A DNA stretch of 64,000 bases from Porogramme epimiltina (lineage: Eukaryota > Basidiomycota > Agaricomycetes > Polyporales > Polyporaceae): contig FTLJ01000107.1 of assembly GCA_900155495.1 (NCBI GenBank), positions 34,494 through 98,493 of the forward strand, read 5' to 3'. Shown here in pieces: positions 1 to 12,931 of the stretch (position 1 is its first letter; every line of letters starts with the position of its first letter). Position numbers and translations under genes: made by a program. Below the pieces are notes generated by a model. The model saw only the letters and a list, made by a program, of their open reading frames with translations. It was not told the origin of the DNA and did not search any database.

Positions 1-686
1 TGGGCCTGCGCGGCGCGCACCTGGGCGGGGCAGCCGGCGGTCTGGTGGCGCTTGAGCGTGTCCTTGCGCGCGAACGTGTTGCCGCACGTCGGGCACTGCT
101 GGGCCATGGATTTGAGGTGGCATTCAGCGATGTGCTTCGGGATGTTTTCGAAGAGCATGGGCTCGCTGCGGCAGGGCCCGCCCCAGGTGCAGTGGACGGT
201 CTGTCCGCGCGAAACGGGGTGGTAGGTGCGGAAATGCCGGCGGATGCCTGGGTGCGAGAGGTCGTCGAGCTGGATAGTGCATCCGGCCCACTGGCAGGGT
301 TGCGACCCCACCAGCTTAGAGAGTTCCAGGGGAGTGACGGGGGTGAGGGGGGGCGCGTCGAGGTGGGTTTGGTCCCAGGCGGAGAAGCCGTTGGCCGACC
401 GGGAGTCGGAGGCGAGTTGAGTGGTGTAGAGGTCCATGTGGGCATGGCCGTAGCCATGCCCAGTGGGGAGGGTGTCAAGGGAAGAGGAGTGGTGGTGGTG
501 GGGCTGGTGGGGATGGGGGTGGGGGTAGGTGCGGTCCGTGTGCCTCGTGCGGGGTGCGTCTCCCATCGCAGCGTGCAGTCTGTGTGAATAGAGGGAGGAG
601 GGTGGAGATGGAGATGGAGAGGAGGACGAGGCCTCAGAGGGGAAGCGAGAGTGTTCATCGTAGTGGGGAGGGCGGGAGAGATACAT
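1..686 (-). CDS. tandem CWCH2 zinc-finger protein, paralog 1 (3' end outside window)
   Basis: An open frame reads leftward from the ATG at 686-684 off the window edge, giving at least 228 residues. The first ~120 residues are rich in Ser, Pro and His. Three fingers follow: one opening CQWAGC with an HFRTYH His pair, one opening CTWGGPC with KHIAECH, and a last one with CPTCG, FARKDTLKRH and a terminal Cys (C2HC). The Trp between the two Cys of the first two fingers is the mark of the tandem CWCH2 type known from GLI and ZIC proteins, so nucleic-acid binding in the nucleus is likely. The same finger triplet recurs in the genes at 6412-7590 and 12932-14038. The start is the first in-frame ATG, but a further upstream exon cannot be excluded. 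No target or pathway can be inferred. Confidence 0.75.
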   Translation of the reverse strand, partial: MYLSRPPHYDEHSRFPSEASSSSPSPSPPSSLYSHRLHAAMGDAPRTRHTDRTYPHPHPHQPHHHHSSSLDTLPTGHGYGHAHMDLYTTQLASDSRSANGFSAWDQTHLDAPPLTPVTPLELSKLVGSQPCQWAGCTIQLDDLSHPGIRRHFRTYHPVSRGQTVHCTWGGPCRSEPMLFENIPKHIAECHLKSMAQQCPTCGNTFARKDTLKRHQTAGCPAQVRAAQA

Positions 687-3600
687 AGGAGAGGGCTGGG
701 GGTAGGGTGGGACCCTGTTGAACGAAAAAAAAACTTAAATTAGCAGCGCTTAGAGGATTAGCGTGGGACAGTAGTTAACTTACACACTGTTCCTTCCATG
801 CATGCTGTAATAGGGGGCGGGGGAACATGCGTTTGAGGGCTGGCTGGGATAATTCCAACGGGGTGAAAGATCCGCGCCGGCGCTGAACAGGTCGAAATTG
901 GGACCAATATCGACGGAAGAGGGCTCGCATTTGACGATCTGAGGTAGACCATGAATAGGACCCTGCGACATGCTTGTGGACCCCCATGAGTTCGTCTTCC
1001 CTACTATCAGCACCATGGTGCTCACCTGCCCATGTAGTTTGAGTTGCATGGAGATGTTGGGGCAACGCCTACAGCCATAGTGCAAGAAGTGTACAGCGGA
1101 TGAGCAATTTGATAGGAGGGCAGCTGGCGGGACAGATGTCAAAGTCGGATGTGAGGATATCCGAGGGACGGGACGTACGTCTTATATGAGGATGAGGATC
1201 CATACGGGCCCGGTGCCGCTGGCGAGCAAAGTTCGAAAAAGGTGTTTGCATCGCCCCGGGAAGCCCCCCGCAATCCCGATACCTGCAATGTGTCGAGTGC
1301 TGTGAGGCGGAGATCGTGCAAGGACCCACGACACCAAGATGACGGTATCCACACCTGCAGCTGACCTGATTCACCGCCCTGGTGTGCTCTTGGATAGCAC
1401 AAGTAATGGAACGACCACCAGGCGCCCAACGTAAGAAAGCCTTGTGAGAGCGAAGACATTCTCTGGGTCTCGCCATCGCCGGTAACGCAAAATCGGATGG
1501 CCCGCCGTGAGTGACGCCAGTCAAACGACAGATGGGCGCCCCTTGCCTTCGAAGGTTTAGTAACACGCGGAGCTTATACTGGCCTGCTCTGCCTCCTACA
1601 CTGCACTGATGCAAGAAGAACAAGGTCGGGCGCTATAACGTCGTACGAACCCAATACACGAGGTCCACGAGGATATCTGGATATCGTCGAAGCACGAGAC
1701 GGCCTCGCTGTAGCGGGCAGCGAGGCAGAGCAGCCTAGGACGCGATGTTAATGAGCGTGAGGGCCGCTGTTCATGGGTGACATCGCCAGGGGACGACACC
1801 GAAAGGGGGCCGGACTCACAGCGCTAGGGAGCAGGCTCTCGGGCGGCGTTTCCCTGCAAGATCCAACGCAAATTGGGAAATGAAGCCATTCGCGGGAAGT
1901 ATAGGTGCCGAAAATGGACAGTTAGTTGCCAGCAAATCTTCACCGCTGGAGCCGCCGCACGGCGAGTGATGACGTGAGGGGGAAAGCTGAGGGCTGAGAG
2001 TTGTGTCGGAGACCGGACGCGACGCGGAGAAAGCACGACCAACAGTGCTGTTACTGCGCCCCAATTACGGCGACGTCGAGAACCCGGTCCGAGCGCACGC
2101 TCTCACGCCTACGGGCGCGCGGGCTCTGGCGGGACACATTCGCGCACATACGGAGCTCTGTCGAACGCGACTGCAGAAGCCCATGAGATTCAAGGCGGAG
2201 GGGGCAGAGGCGCTATGAAGACGCAATGGCCACCGGCGTGGGATCGGAGAAATGCCGCCTCGCTGAAAACTTCATGTTTTGGCAGCCATTCGCGCAGGCC
2301 CCCAAGACACCACTAGGACATGAGACGTAGATCTATCGTAGGGAGATGGTATCGCACTTGGTGGCTGCCGTAACGCACACCAGTGGCCTATGGTGGCGGA
2401 CTAAAGCGTTGTGCCGAGTGCATGACGCCAATCGCAGTCAATCTGCGCGGGGCTGAGGACCCAGCTAGAAAGTGACGAAACGGACAGGCGGGACAGGAAG
2501 CGCCCGGCTAGCATGGGCCCTAACCAGAATTTCGCGGGATATTCCGCACGAGCTTCTGTTCGCCCGCCCCCAGCGTGCCTAGGTCGCCCTCCCCTTTGCG
2601 AACAAGGCCTGTGGTTGGAATGACGGCAGGACGGGTACAGGAATCATCTTGAAACATGGGAGAGATCGATGGAGACTTCACTATTACTCGCGGTGCGTGG
2701 CCTGCTGCCGCACCGCTTTCATTGCGCACATAGAGGGCAAGGGAGGGCTCAGGGCTCCCTCGGGGTATGTCGGGGTGTGCGCACGCGGCCAATGAGGGAG
2801 GACGGCACGTGGACAAGAAGCGGGAAGAGAGCGATGAAGATGAAGATTGTCGTCCCTCTCGAGTCTCAGCTGTGGCGTCCGCGCAAGTCCGGGCGCTCCG
2901 GCAGCACTGGATCCTGCCTTACGTTGGCCCATCGCCATCGATGTGGCCAACGACGTCTGCGCAGTGTGCACTGTCCGATGGGAGTGTGCTACCCTCGCGC
3001 ACCCCAGCTTCTTGCATCTGCGAGCACTACGGACGAGAAGAGGTGCGCATCTTTGGGGGAAGGGGGATTGCCCTCGGGCGGCTTCGAGCGGAAGAAGGAC
3101 CGCGACGATGCGCTCCCCTCCGAGAGAAGCCATTACGAAGGTCTTGACGTGCACCGGAAGTTCAAGACGCGCTTCCTCTCGTCTTCGCTCACGGCCCCCC
3201 TCCGACAGCCGGAATCGGGGCGGGCTTCCGAGGGATAGGATTCAATCTACGCGGGCCTTCGTGCGGGGTCGGGCGTAGCGAACGGCGAGTTGCGAGAGCG
3301 AGCGACGAGCGATCACGCGGTTGCGCAGCGACGTAGTCCGAGGTCGGCGTGGAGTAGTCGGCGTAGAGGGGGAGAAGGAAGCGGCGCGGTCGGGAGATGA
3401 CATGCGCTGCCTGTGTGGTCGGAGGGTCGCGAGGCACGCTGCGAACGACTATGATTGCCGGAGTGCAGACACAGGGCGCGCTTGGATATTGACTATTGAA
3501 TATCCAACTACGCCTCGTTTTTCTGAACACTGGCTGCGCAGTGCGGGGCGCGGATATGACGTCGCAGACGGACGCACGCACCAGGGCCGGATATGAATGT

Positions 3601-6411
3601 CGGCCCGTCCGTCGCCCTTGGCCAACATCGCGTGCAATTTGTCTTGATATCCATGGTGGGTATGTCATGCGACATACACTCCGCCGCCGGAGGCATGCAA
3701 AGCAAAGATGATCAAGATATGGACGGATGACCGAGGCCAAGCATTGGGGGGCTATAATGCGCTCGACGGTGAAGGTGGAGATGACAAGCAACAAGGACAG
3801 ACGCCACGAGCAACAGTCGAATAGCACGGCCCCCTCCGAGTCCAGGGCGACGCGCTCCACGTGGGCGCGCGCCTCCCACGTGGCGGCTATCAACATCTGG
3901 GAGGCCCGGTACACAGCAAGTGCGGGGCGGCTGCTGGCGGCTGCAGATCAGCGCACCGCGCGCCGCGACAGATTCGTCAGTGCCACCCGCGTCTTCCCCA
4001 CCCGCGCGCGACCCTGGGGGAGGCCCTGCCGCCGGTGGCCCCTCCGCCGTACGCGCTACTAAGCAGGGGCGCGTAGCCCGCGGGCCTCGTCGCGCCCCGC
4101 TTCGGCGACGCGCCCGCCCCCCGGATGCAGCGTTCCCGACCCCGGGGCGCGAAAGGGCCTGAGGAGCTGAGGCCCGACGCGGCATTATTGCAGACGGCCT
4201 GGGCCGAGCGGTAACGGTGCAAGGTCGTCAGCACGTCCGCCGGCAGTTACGAACTCCGCGGCGCTGCGCGCCCCCTTCTCTCAATATGGCAAAATGACAT
4301 TCTACGTCACCCACTGCCCTTCCGCGGCAGGCCGCCGCGGCGCCCCCAGCCCCGTCGCGTCGCCCACCGCGCGCCCACGACGACGCCTCTATGTACATAT
4401 TACCGCTTCCCGGCGTCCCGCAAGCGTTCGCTCGCCGCTAGCCAGCCGGCCCCGAACGCGCGTGGGCGCGGGCGTGTGGGTGCGCCCGTGCGCCCATCTC
4501 TCGCGCAGCGCACGCGCGCCACGTGGGCGCGCGCGAGCGGGAGGGGGGACGCGCTGTGACCGCCGTCCGGGAATGTCGGGGTCCCGGCGCGTGCGCCCCG
4601 ACACGACGCGACACGGCGCGACACGACAGGGCACGACACGACACGACACGATACGCCGCGGCCGAGGCACGCGGGCTACCCCTAGCCCGCCGGCGGGTCC
4701 GCTGGCGTGGGTGATGATGCTTTGCGATGACCGCCCGCGCCTGCGGAGCCTGGCCATGGACGGGCGGGACAGGCGTGGAATTTTTGAGACGATCAGACAA
4801 AGAGCGGCGACGGGGAGGGGTGGGGGAAAGGAAAGGGGGGGAGGGAGAGCCTAGAGGGGAGAAGGGAGGCCCGGGTGCGCGATAGACGGTTGACTTCCGG
4901 GGCAAGGTGCGCCGCGACGCGGGGTGTCGTAAGCGACGACTGGCTGGTGCGCACCGTGGAGCCCGAGCCCCCGACGCGCGCTGCAATAGTGCAGGGCCAC
5001 CAGTCGCGACGGTGCGCTCGGCACGCACGATTCCACGCGCGATTTGGTGGGTCGTCGGGCGCGGGGCGCGACGGGATGGCTGTTTATAAGTCAGCGGCGC
5101 CCCCTCCCCTCGTCCGATGCGCCGGGGATGGCGTGTTTGGCAATTTCGAAGGGGAGGGGCGGCAGGGGGGCGCGGGCGGTGCGCGGCGGAAGCCTGCGCC
5201 AACTTTGTTTTGTTTTGCGGCGCCGTCACCGCCGCGCCGCGCCTTGAGCGAGATACTAGGATACTAGAGGCTGGTGGGGATGTCCGGGCGACGTTTCGAA
5301 CACGCGCTGCTGGTGCTCCGGAAAATCGGGAGAAGCGTGGGCCGGGGCGCGCTGCGACGCGGGTTTGTGTCGTGTTCCCCCACTGTGCATTTGTCGCAAA
5401 CGCGCCAACGGAAGACGAGCACGGACGCGGACTTTGTTGAACTGCACGAGTGTTGTGTTGCGCTAATGGGACATGCAAGAGTGCAGCATGCAGCGTGCAG
5501 CGTTGCGGTCTTACGAAATCGCGAGAGGGGCGCGAGAAGGGCGCGGCGTATGACCCCGCTGCGCGCCGCGCTTTGATGATGGGCGGGATCCCCGAAGGCA
5601 CGCTCGGTCGCGCGATGGGGATCGCGAATCGCAGGGAGTCGCACAAGTGCCCAAAGAAGCCCCGGTATTTCATGTGAATCGCGATCGGCGAGCATAGCCC
5701 GCGGCAACGTTGACCCTTGTTGGTCAGTTCCCGGTCGATCTCAGGCTCTCGCCGAGGGTACGTGGTTGAACGAGTTTCCAACGAGCCGAGTCATGCCCGA
5801 CGAACGCCGCGAAATGGCGGTGGATTAGAACGCATGGTGCTACCAACATCTCGTACATGCTACCATGACACAAGTCAAAGCGCTGGACCTGAGTAATCGT
5901 ATGCGTGCTATAATACAGAGAAGAATAGGGGAAAGCTATGATACAACGATAACGATGCACATCCCCGAGTTACGGCAAGCCAGGCTCGCCGCTCTCCGAG
6001 ATGGGCACCGGCCAGGACAGTAATGTAGTCATCAAAGACGGATTGTTGTACTGGAGCCCAAGAGGAGCGAGAGCAGGGAGATTAAATACGGCGTAGTAGG
6101 GAGGTTTCTTTGTACGAGCCAGCACGTTCCAAAGGGCGAGGGGGGAAGGGGTCCTCAGGAGTCATAGGGTAACGGGTAGTGTAACAAGTAAAGAACGAGG
6201 TCGAATAAGGACGTGCACGCACACACACACAGCACCAGCAGCAGGCCTCGGGGTCGCCCATAACTCTGAAAAAAGAGAAGGACAAAAAGACGATGAGCTC
6301 ACCCCGTACAAAACCGAACGTAGCCGCAGAACAGCGACGCACAGAAAGCACCAAGAGAGCGATCCCCAGGCCCGAGCTTTTAGCCTCAGCTTTGAGCACC
6401 CCCAGCCAAGC
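687..6411. other. 5.7 kb spacer without recognisable genes
   Basis: No frame here shows family motifs or a consistent exon chain. The long frames around 4.3-5.8 kb come from very high GC content, which makes stop codons rare; they overlap on both strands and have low-complexity Arg/Pro/Ala composition. A short tandem repeat lies at 4601-4655. The part just right of 687 should hold the promoter of the leftmost zinc-finger gene. Confidence 0.55.
4601..4655. repeat. imperfect ACACG/10-base tandem repeat
   Basis: About five imperfect copies of a 10-base unit built from ACACG and GACGCG/GGCGCG words run head to tail. The block sits inside a very GC-rich gene-free segment. It is a simple-sequence repeat with no visible coding role. 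Confidence 0.7.
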
Positions 6412-7590
6412 TCAGCCGCTGGCGCTCGAGATCGCGTTCGCGTGCGTGTTCGCATGCACGAGTGCGTGCTGCTGCTGCTGCTGCTGGTTCTGCTGGCCCT
6501 GCTGGCCCTGCTGAGCGGAGTGGCAGAAGCCCTTGATGTGCCGCGAGAGCGTGTCCGCGCGCGCAAAGTCGGCGCCACAGTACGGACACTGCTTCGTCAT
6601 GTTGCGGAGGTGGCACTCGGCGATGTGCTTCCCGAACGAGGACGGGAACATGTCCTTGCCGCACCCGCGGTCGCCCCAGCGGCACATCTCGCGGGTGTGG
6701 TTGTCCGAGACGGGCACCTCGTGGTGCGAGCGCAGGTGCCGCGCGATCCCGGACGGCGACGCGTCGTCGAGCATCGTCCCGCAGCCGCCCGCCCAGTCGC
6801 ACCGTGCTTGCTTAGTTTTTGTCCCGGTCGCGCTGTTCTCCAAGCGAGGGGACGTCGAGGAGTGGTGGGGGCGGGCGTCGCGGCGGTAGGGGTAGCCAGA
6901 GGGGAGCGAGGCCGTGAAGGTTCTAGCAAAGTTGGGGTTTGGGGTGGCGGGAGGAGTCATCAGGGCAGTCCTGCCACCACGCATATCGAAGGCCTCATAG
7001 TAGTCGTCAGTGCGGAGAGTGTTTTGGCGAGGGTAGACATGGTAGGTGCTGTCGTGAACGTAGGTGCTGGATGTGCGGGGGACGGAGGCGTCCCTAAAAC
7101 AAGCGCCAAACATTTATGCACGTTGAGCGGCACCAATTGACGTAGAAGGGGAAAAGACTCACGAAAGACCCTCCCAGCCGTTGCGGTCGTGGTGGCCGTG
7201 GGTGCTGTATGTAGGAAGTGGTCTGCATGGGACCGGTCAGGTGGTAGGCATCGAGGAAAATCGAATCGCCACATACGATGCGGTCCCGAAGCTGGTGTAG
7301 ACGCCTGTGTGGTAGGACGTCTCAGCACTTCCTGTGGGGGAGGGCGGGAAAGAGCTGGTGGCGAGAAGGGGGAACGACATGAGTGTGGTGCGAGGGAGAG
7401 GTGTGGCGGGTACGCACATTGATTCACCGAGGCCATTATGATGCGAGCTAGACCATGGCAACAGTAAGACATCTAAGGCTAGTTCGAAAGCTAAGCCCAA
7501 AGCGCACCCATATTGAGGGTCGTACGTCGACTGGCGGCGACGGGTGGCTTCGGTGCTAGAGAAGACGTGATTCGTGACGGGAGTCTGCAT
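6412..7590 (-). CDS. tandem CWCH2 zinc-finger protein, paralog 2
   Basis: Exons (minus strand order): 7508-7590, 7277-7354, 7163-7222, 6412-7093; 903 nt, 300 aa. All three introns interrupt codons after the second base and have GT...AG ends. The N-terminal ~190 residues are Ser/Thr/Tyr/Pro-rich. The finger block begins CDWAGGC...HLRSHH, continues CRWGDRGC...KHIAECH, and ends with CPYCG...FARADTLSRH plus a closing Cys. A Gln-rich tail follows, coded largely by CAG codons, then a His/Asn/Ala end. It is most like the proteins coded at 1-686 and 12932-14038, sharing the KHIA-x-CH and C2HC signatures. The family suggests a DNA- or RNA-binding regulator. The boundaries of exons 1-3 rest on phase and splice signals only. 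Confidence 0.75.
6470..6513 (-). repeat. CAG-rich trinucleotide stretch coding poly-Gln
   Basis: On the plus strand this is a run of CTG triplets broken by a few CTT/CCC variants. On the minus strand it is read in frame as Gln-rich repeats (QQGQQGQQNQQQQQQ) near the C-terminus of the zinc-finger gene at 6412-7590. Such triplet runs are length-variable in many fungi. Confidence 0.8.
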
Positions 7591-10500
7591 GGCGAGCGAA
7601 CAAGGTGGCGGGGGCGGGAAGGGGGAAGGGCGAGGCGTAGTCGGATCCCAGGGACGACGGGAGGTGGTGGTGGATTGCTTATGTGGATGTGGGCGAGGTC
7701 TTATACGGCCCGTCGAGATGGGTGATGGAGATTGGGCAGCACTCGCGCGATTTTGGGAGGTAGGAAGCGGTGCAGAGATGCACCGGTGGAGCTCAAGAGG
7801 GGGGGATACAAGCGAGGGAAGTCAACAGCAGCGGCGGACAAATTATAAGTTTACATAGTCACGTCGAGGCTGATGGACGCAGCGCCCGGTTACGTTCGGC
7901 GGTTTGGCGACCAAGCAGATCACGCCCGCGCCCGGGAACCCCTCAGGAACCCTAGTACAACAGCGTCTGCGCATGCAGAAGCGGAGCACGGCAGGCCACC
8001 AAAGATCGGATGTGACTCAAGAGACGCGTGCAGTCGGGCAATTCTTCCATGACCTCAAAATCGAGGTGGTCATCGACTAGATTTGCAGTTTCCATCTGTT
8101 CACAGGATCCTGAGGTCCGAGAGCGAAGGGGAAGTAAGGTGGGGACGATCGTGCGAAGATGTCGGAGAGAGAACAGCCGGTTACGTGCAAGTAGACCAAC
8201 ACAAGGCTCGAGCCGGACAGCGCGTCGCGAGTCGGCGGCGACAGACTGGATTAAGGGTTATCAAAAGGCAACGGGAACACGACCGGCGAACATGATAATC
8301 TCCCCCCACCGGACCCCACGTCAGTGGGGTCGAATCAGTTCTGAGGTGTAGCATAAAAGGCTTCGATCGGCTGCCCTGTGCTGGCTAACGATGCGATCGA
8401 GGGGCAGTCCCATAGCCACAAAAGAACACAATTGGCAAGTGCAAGGCTCCCTCGGGTGAAACGACAGCAGAGCGAAGGGATACACGGAAGAGCCTGCACA
8501 CAGGTAGCTGTAGAAGACTGCTAAGAAGTGATCTAAGCACGGACGGAACCGTCAACCCGAGAACAGGAACGCAAGCGCAGCGGCCTCGAGGTCGAACGAA
8601 GCGAGCTGTAGTTGGGGGGAAGAAGGGGGCTGCAGAGGATGATCAGCGAGTGGAACCGGGTCAAGTACGAGGACGCTACAGGACAGCAGAGTGCCGGAGT
8701 TGCTGGCACGCTCCAAGGAGCACTGACGCTCACCCAGTCTGCGGTGGTGCGGATGCGTGGGAAGAAAAGACCGGCTGGCCTTGCTGATCGCTGGATCCTC
8801 CAGGTCTCAGGCAGCTCCGGCGTCGGATGCTTACGTATGCCGCAGACGGTTCGGCGATAGGCGCCGGCACACGCCCATATCGAGCCAGCGACGCTCCCCT
8901 CAGCAGGCTGGCAGCGGCCCCGCTTCGTGCGTTCCTGTCGTCTGACTGGTTCCGTCTGAGTCGATTCCCCCCGTTTCAGCCTCGGAATAGACACTACACA
9001 CCCCGCATGTCACCTCCGAGGTCGTTGTGCTCCACGGCCTGCCCCTGCCCAGGCCTGGCTGCTCACATCGCGCTTCCGAGCCGACGGTCATCCGAGCATT
9101 CACTCATCCCAGCCCGAACCCGAACCTTCCTGACCAGTGACTGATGGACCTTCGGGGATTGGCGCCCTTGTCTATTTCGCTCGCCTCTCGCCGAGCCCAG
9201 GGAACATCGTCCGTGGCCCTCGCCAGCTTCCTGCACGGCTCCGCACGCGCCTCGCACCCATCAGCATCCCCCTTTCCTCCGTCTCGCGGCACCGCTTCAT
9301 ATGCGTGCGCGCATCCTGCGCTCGATGCATCGTCAATGTCACATCCTCCAAGGTTCCAATGCACTCCTATTTGGTTCGATGGGACTGCGCGCTGGCCACG
9401 AATACCCTCCAGTAGTCGACAATCCCCACGGCAGTGACATCACACGCCTTCCTTTGTTCCGCCCTCGGAGAACAAGGCCTCGCCCCCGGCGCTGGCAACG
9501 CTCTATACGGTTCATATCGCGAAAGGGCCTTGTCAATGTGGCATCGCCGACGAACGCCCCTGCATGTCGACCTGCTCCCAGCAGCGCCCCTCGGGCGGCA
9601 GTCCGTCCCGCCTCCCGTACTTCCATTGGCGCTCGCTCACCTTAGACGGGAGGCTAGTTATTTGTCCTCAGCACCGGCCAAGGGTCCACCGTTCTGGTGG
9701 GCTCGACAGATCCCTCGGAGCCTCCTGTTTCACGCTCTGATAAGATCATATTTTGACTGCCCGTGGGGGCCTCGAAAAAGCAGCGCATGCACGCGGGCAG
9801 CGCCGGCGTCGACCGAGGTCAGGCAAGGGGCGCACCGCCCAATTTGATGGGTCGCCGCGGTAGAAGACGTGTGGCGCGACGTCGTAAAATTCGGTAATTG
9901 CCACACAGGAAATCGCGGGCCCTGGAACGCGCGCGTCCCCCCTCCGCCTGCGCGCGCGGATTGGCACACGCCGCACACGCGTGCAGTCACCGCCAGCGCC
10001 GCCGTCGGTTCCAGCGGGCAGTTCGCGGCCCACCGGGGTTGAGGCGCGCTTCGTGCGTCCCCGCGCTCGCGCCGGCGGGGCTCCTGGGCAAGGCGAATGG
10101 AACCGCGCTGCGCGTGAACGTTTATGTCAGGCGCCGCCCCTCGCGAGGGCGACCTTCGACGGTGCAAAATCGGGGCGCTCTGTAAGGCGGGCGCGCCGCA
10201 GAGGCGAGCGCGAACTCTGTCGGCGGACGACTCCCAGGCCCCGTGACTTCTAGACGTCGCGGAGAACAGAAAAGAATCATCTTGCTCGCTCAGTGTGGTT
10301 TCAAGTTCAGGTCGTGGCTTCCCGCTGCGGCGGTGAATTAAATGTTGGATAAGAACGGCTTCCCCACTGGGGTATTCGGTCTCCACGCACGGGCCGGGCG
10401 CGTGCTGCAGCCCCAGGCCCCAGAAAGCACGCGTGGCGCGAAGGCGCTCGCGGGCGGAACGATCCCGTGCCAGCCGTGCCGCGTATGTGTGTGTACTCGT

Positions 10501-12931
10501 GTGTCTATCGGTATATTGATGAGCAACTAGACATTCGCATGCCGACATCGCAGTGAGGACTGGGGGGGAGAACGCGGCTGTGCCCTTCTTACGAGAGCCC
10601 GTTGCTCGTGCACCGGCTGCGAAGGGGCCCCAGATCCCTCGAGGACCTCGCTCCGCAACGTACGGATATGTCCCCCGCCCCCGTCAGGATGGCGCGTGCG
10701 GGGCTATTAGGTTCACGACGCTCGTCCTTCGGGGGGAAGGCCCGGACCCGCCGCCGGCATCGCGGGTCGGTATCCCCGCGGATGTTACATGCTTTCTTTC
10801 ATGTTCGCCGCGGTCCCTGGTTTCAAGTCTTGAGCGCACCGTGGTGCACCATCAGGGCGATAACTATTGGGTTTGATTACTCTGCCCTCGACGGTGGATC
10901 TGCCCATCGCCTCTCGCGAGAGCACGCGGGCAGCGGCGGTGACGGCGGGGCCCTAGTGCGGCTACGTTCGTTGTTGCCGTTTTAAGGTCGCGCGCGGCGC
11001 ACCCAGCCCGGACGGCCGCCGCCGTCGCCCGTTGCGCGAAGACCGGTGCACTTCCCCAGCGGCTCAGCTCGAGGTTGGCAAGGGTCTCGCCGAAAGCGCC
11101 GCGGGGGCTGCCTGGCAGTGGGGGGGGGGGGGCTGGCGACATGGCGCGACGTCGATGGCCAACAGGGCTCCACCGAGGTCCCCACAGCCCGCGCGCGGGC
11201 CGCGCTTCCATCTTTTTTTCTTACTCAACATTGTTTCACGCGCGGGCGGTCAAGGCAACCCCATGACAGCGCGCCCACTTCTGCCGTCAGACGCACCGCG
11301 CGATCGCACCACCACCAACGCGAATTCTCGCTACCGTCGACGTCGACACCATCCCGGGGGGATGCACCCCGGGGGTGGTCGGCACAGGTGCGCTGCAGTG
11401 CCGCCTCGCGAGCCTATAATTGATGTACGAGAACCCGCGTCGCCGCCGCAGCGTCCCAGTGGTGGGCAGCTGTGTGCCCGTGTGGGTCCTGTGCCCGCGC
11501 GCGTCGCGTGTCGCGTGTCTCCATAAGCAATACATATCGGATATCGGTAAACGGGCACGCTCGCGACGGCGGCGCCTGCAGCGCGCGGCCGCCGCGGGGA
11601 CGGCGGAGGGGGCGGTGCTCTGCGCCCGCTGGCGCGGTTAGCCTGCAGCTCGCACGCCGCCGCGGCCGGGGCCGTGGCTGCGCCAACGCTCGGGCTCGGG
11701 AAATCCCTTCGCGGGGCGCAGCGCGCGGGGACGCGGGCGCGGGCGCGGGCGACGCGCGCTGCAATCCCAGCTGTGATATTGTCGGATGCGATCACGCTCT
11801 TTGATTCCGCCGGCCCCTAGCGCATTGACCATCGCATCGCGCGGGCGGAAGGCGGGAGATCGAACGCGCCCGAGGTTCCCTTTTGCAGAAGCATGTGGTT
11901 CAACTGGGCCGCGCCTGGGCCTGGAACGCCTGCCGGTTGATCAGAGCTGTCCTTTGAGGGCGCGAGGGGTCTCCTTCATCCTCCCTAGGACGAAGGACGA
12001 TACAATGTAGGGTTGCGCGAAGTCTGAAGGCGAGCGCGCCTGGGTCTTTGGATTGAATGGAAGTCCCGGAGGGGCGCCACCCGAACCTCTGCGAGTGAGC
12101 TGCCGGAGGGCGCACGTAGGCGTCGGTCGGACGATGTTCCTACGGGCAAGGCGCTCCGCGTCTCGTTTGGCATACGGTGTGGCCGGATGTTGCTGGCATC
12201 TGCTGAGGCACGATCGATCTTGGCGCTTGGGTTTTCGAGAGAATGAGCCGAGAAGGAGGCTGAGGTTGTAATTTTAGCGAGAAGGTCAGGATACGAGTCG
12301 GTTCCTATCTGCCCTGGTTATCCGGATGTTGACCGGGGAGTTGACTGCAAGCGCACGAATGAAAGCGGGGAGCGGTGGCGTTTAAGCTATAGTGGGTTTG
12401 ATATCGTTATTATGTTGGTACACGAGCGTAACATGTTAAAATGGAGGAAGGGCATATATAATTTATAATAGGGTTTACGATAGAGACCGATGCGCTCATG
12501 GGATGATGTACAAGAGGGAACAGTAGTCGAGGTGAAGAGAAAAAGAACCGCATAACAGAGATGGACAGTTATGACGGTTGTGAGATATTAAGATGGTGAA
12601 AGGGGGAAGAGGACCTATGAGTACGGAGCAAATTCTCATCGCCTTGTGGTAGAGATGCAGAGGTAGCAACGGAGAAGCGTTGTGAGCACTTGGGGTTAGA
12701 GAGGCGAGAACGACAAAGCAAACGTCACTGCCGACAGGTGTTCCGTTTCGGACTGTAGGACGCTAGTAAATATATGGTCAAATCGCGATCCCCCGACGTC
12801 GGAGAAGCACCCGAACAGAACTCACCGAAGGTCAGCCCAGGGGCGAGGCTACGCGACGCCGCCGCCTCTATCGATGTAACTTTGGAACACAGCAGAAGCA
12901 CGCGCTCTCTCCTCTCTCCCCCGACCGCAGC
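7591..12931. other. 5.3 kb spacer without recognisable genes
   Basis: I found no conserved domain, no coherent splice chain and no repeat family. From about 9.9 to 11.9 kb the GC content is very high and both strands carry overlapping random open frames; 12.3-12.8 kb is AT-richer. A run of about twelve G lies near 11120. The first few hundred bases should contain the promoter of the zinc-finger gene ending at 7590. Confidence 0.5.

Noticed and set aside
3189..3914. 241-codon minus-strand open frame
   Set aside because: No recognisable motif or splice partners; composition looks random.
4438..5781. 447-codon open frame on the minus strand
   Set aside because: Lies in an extremely GC-rich block where stop codons are rare; composition is Arg/Pro/Ala/Ser-rich without any motif, and other long frames overlap it on both strands.
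9730..10548. 272-codon minus-strand open frame
   Set aside because: No conserved motif, GC-rich and low complexity, overlapped by several equally long frames; not supported as a gene.
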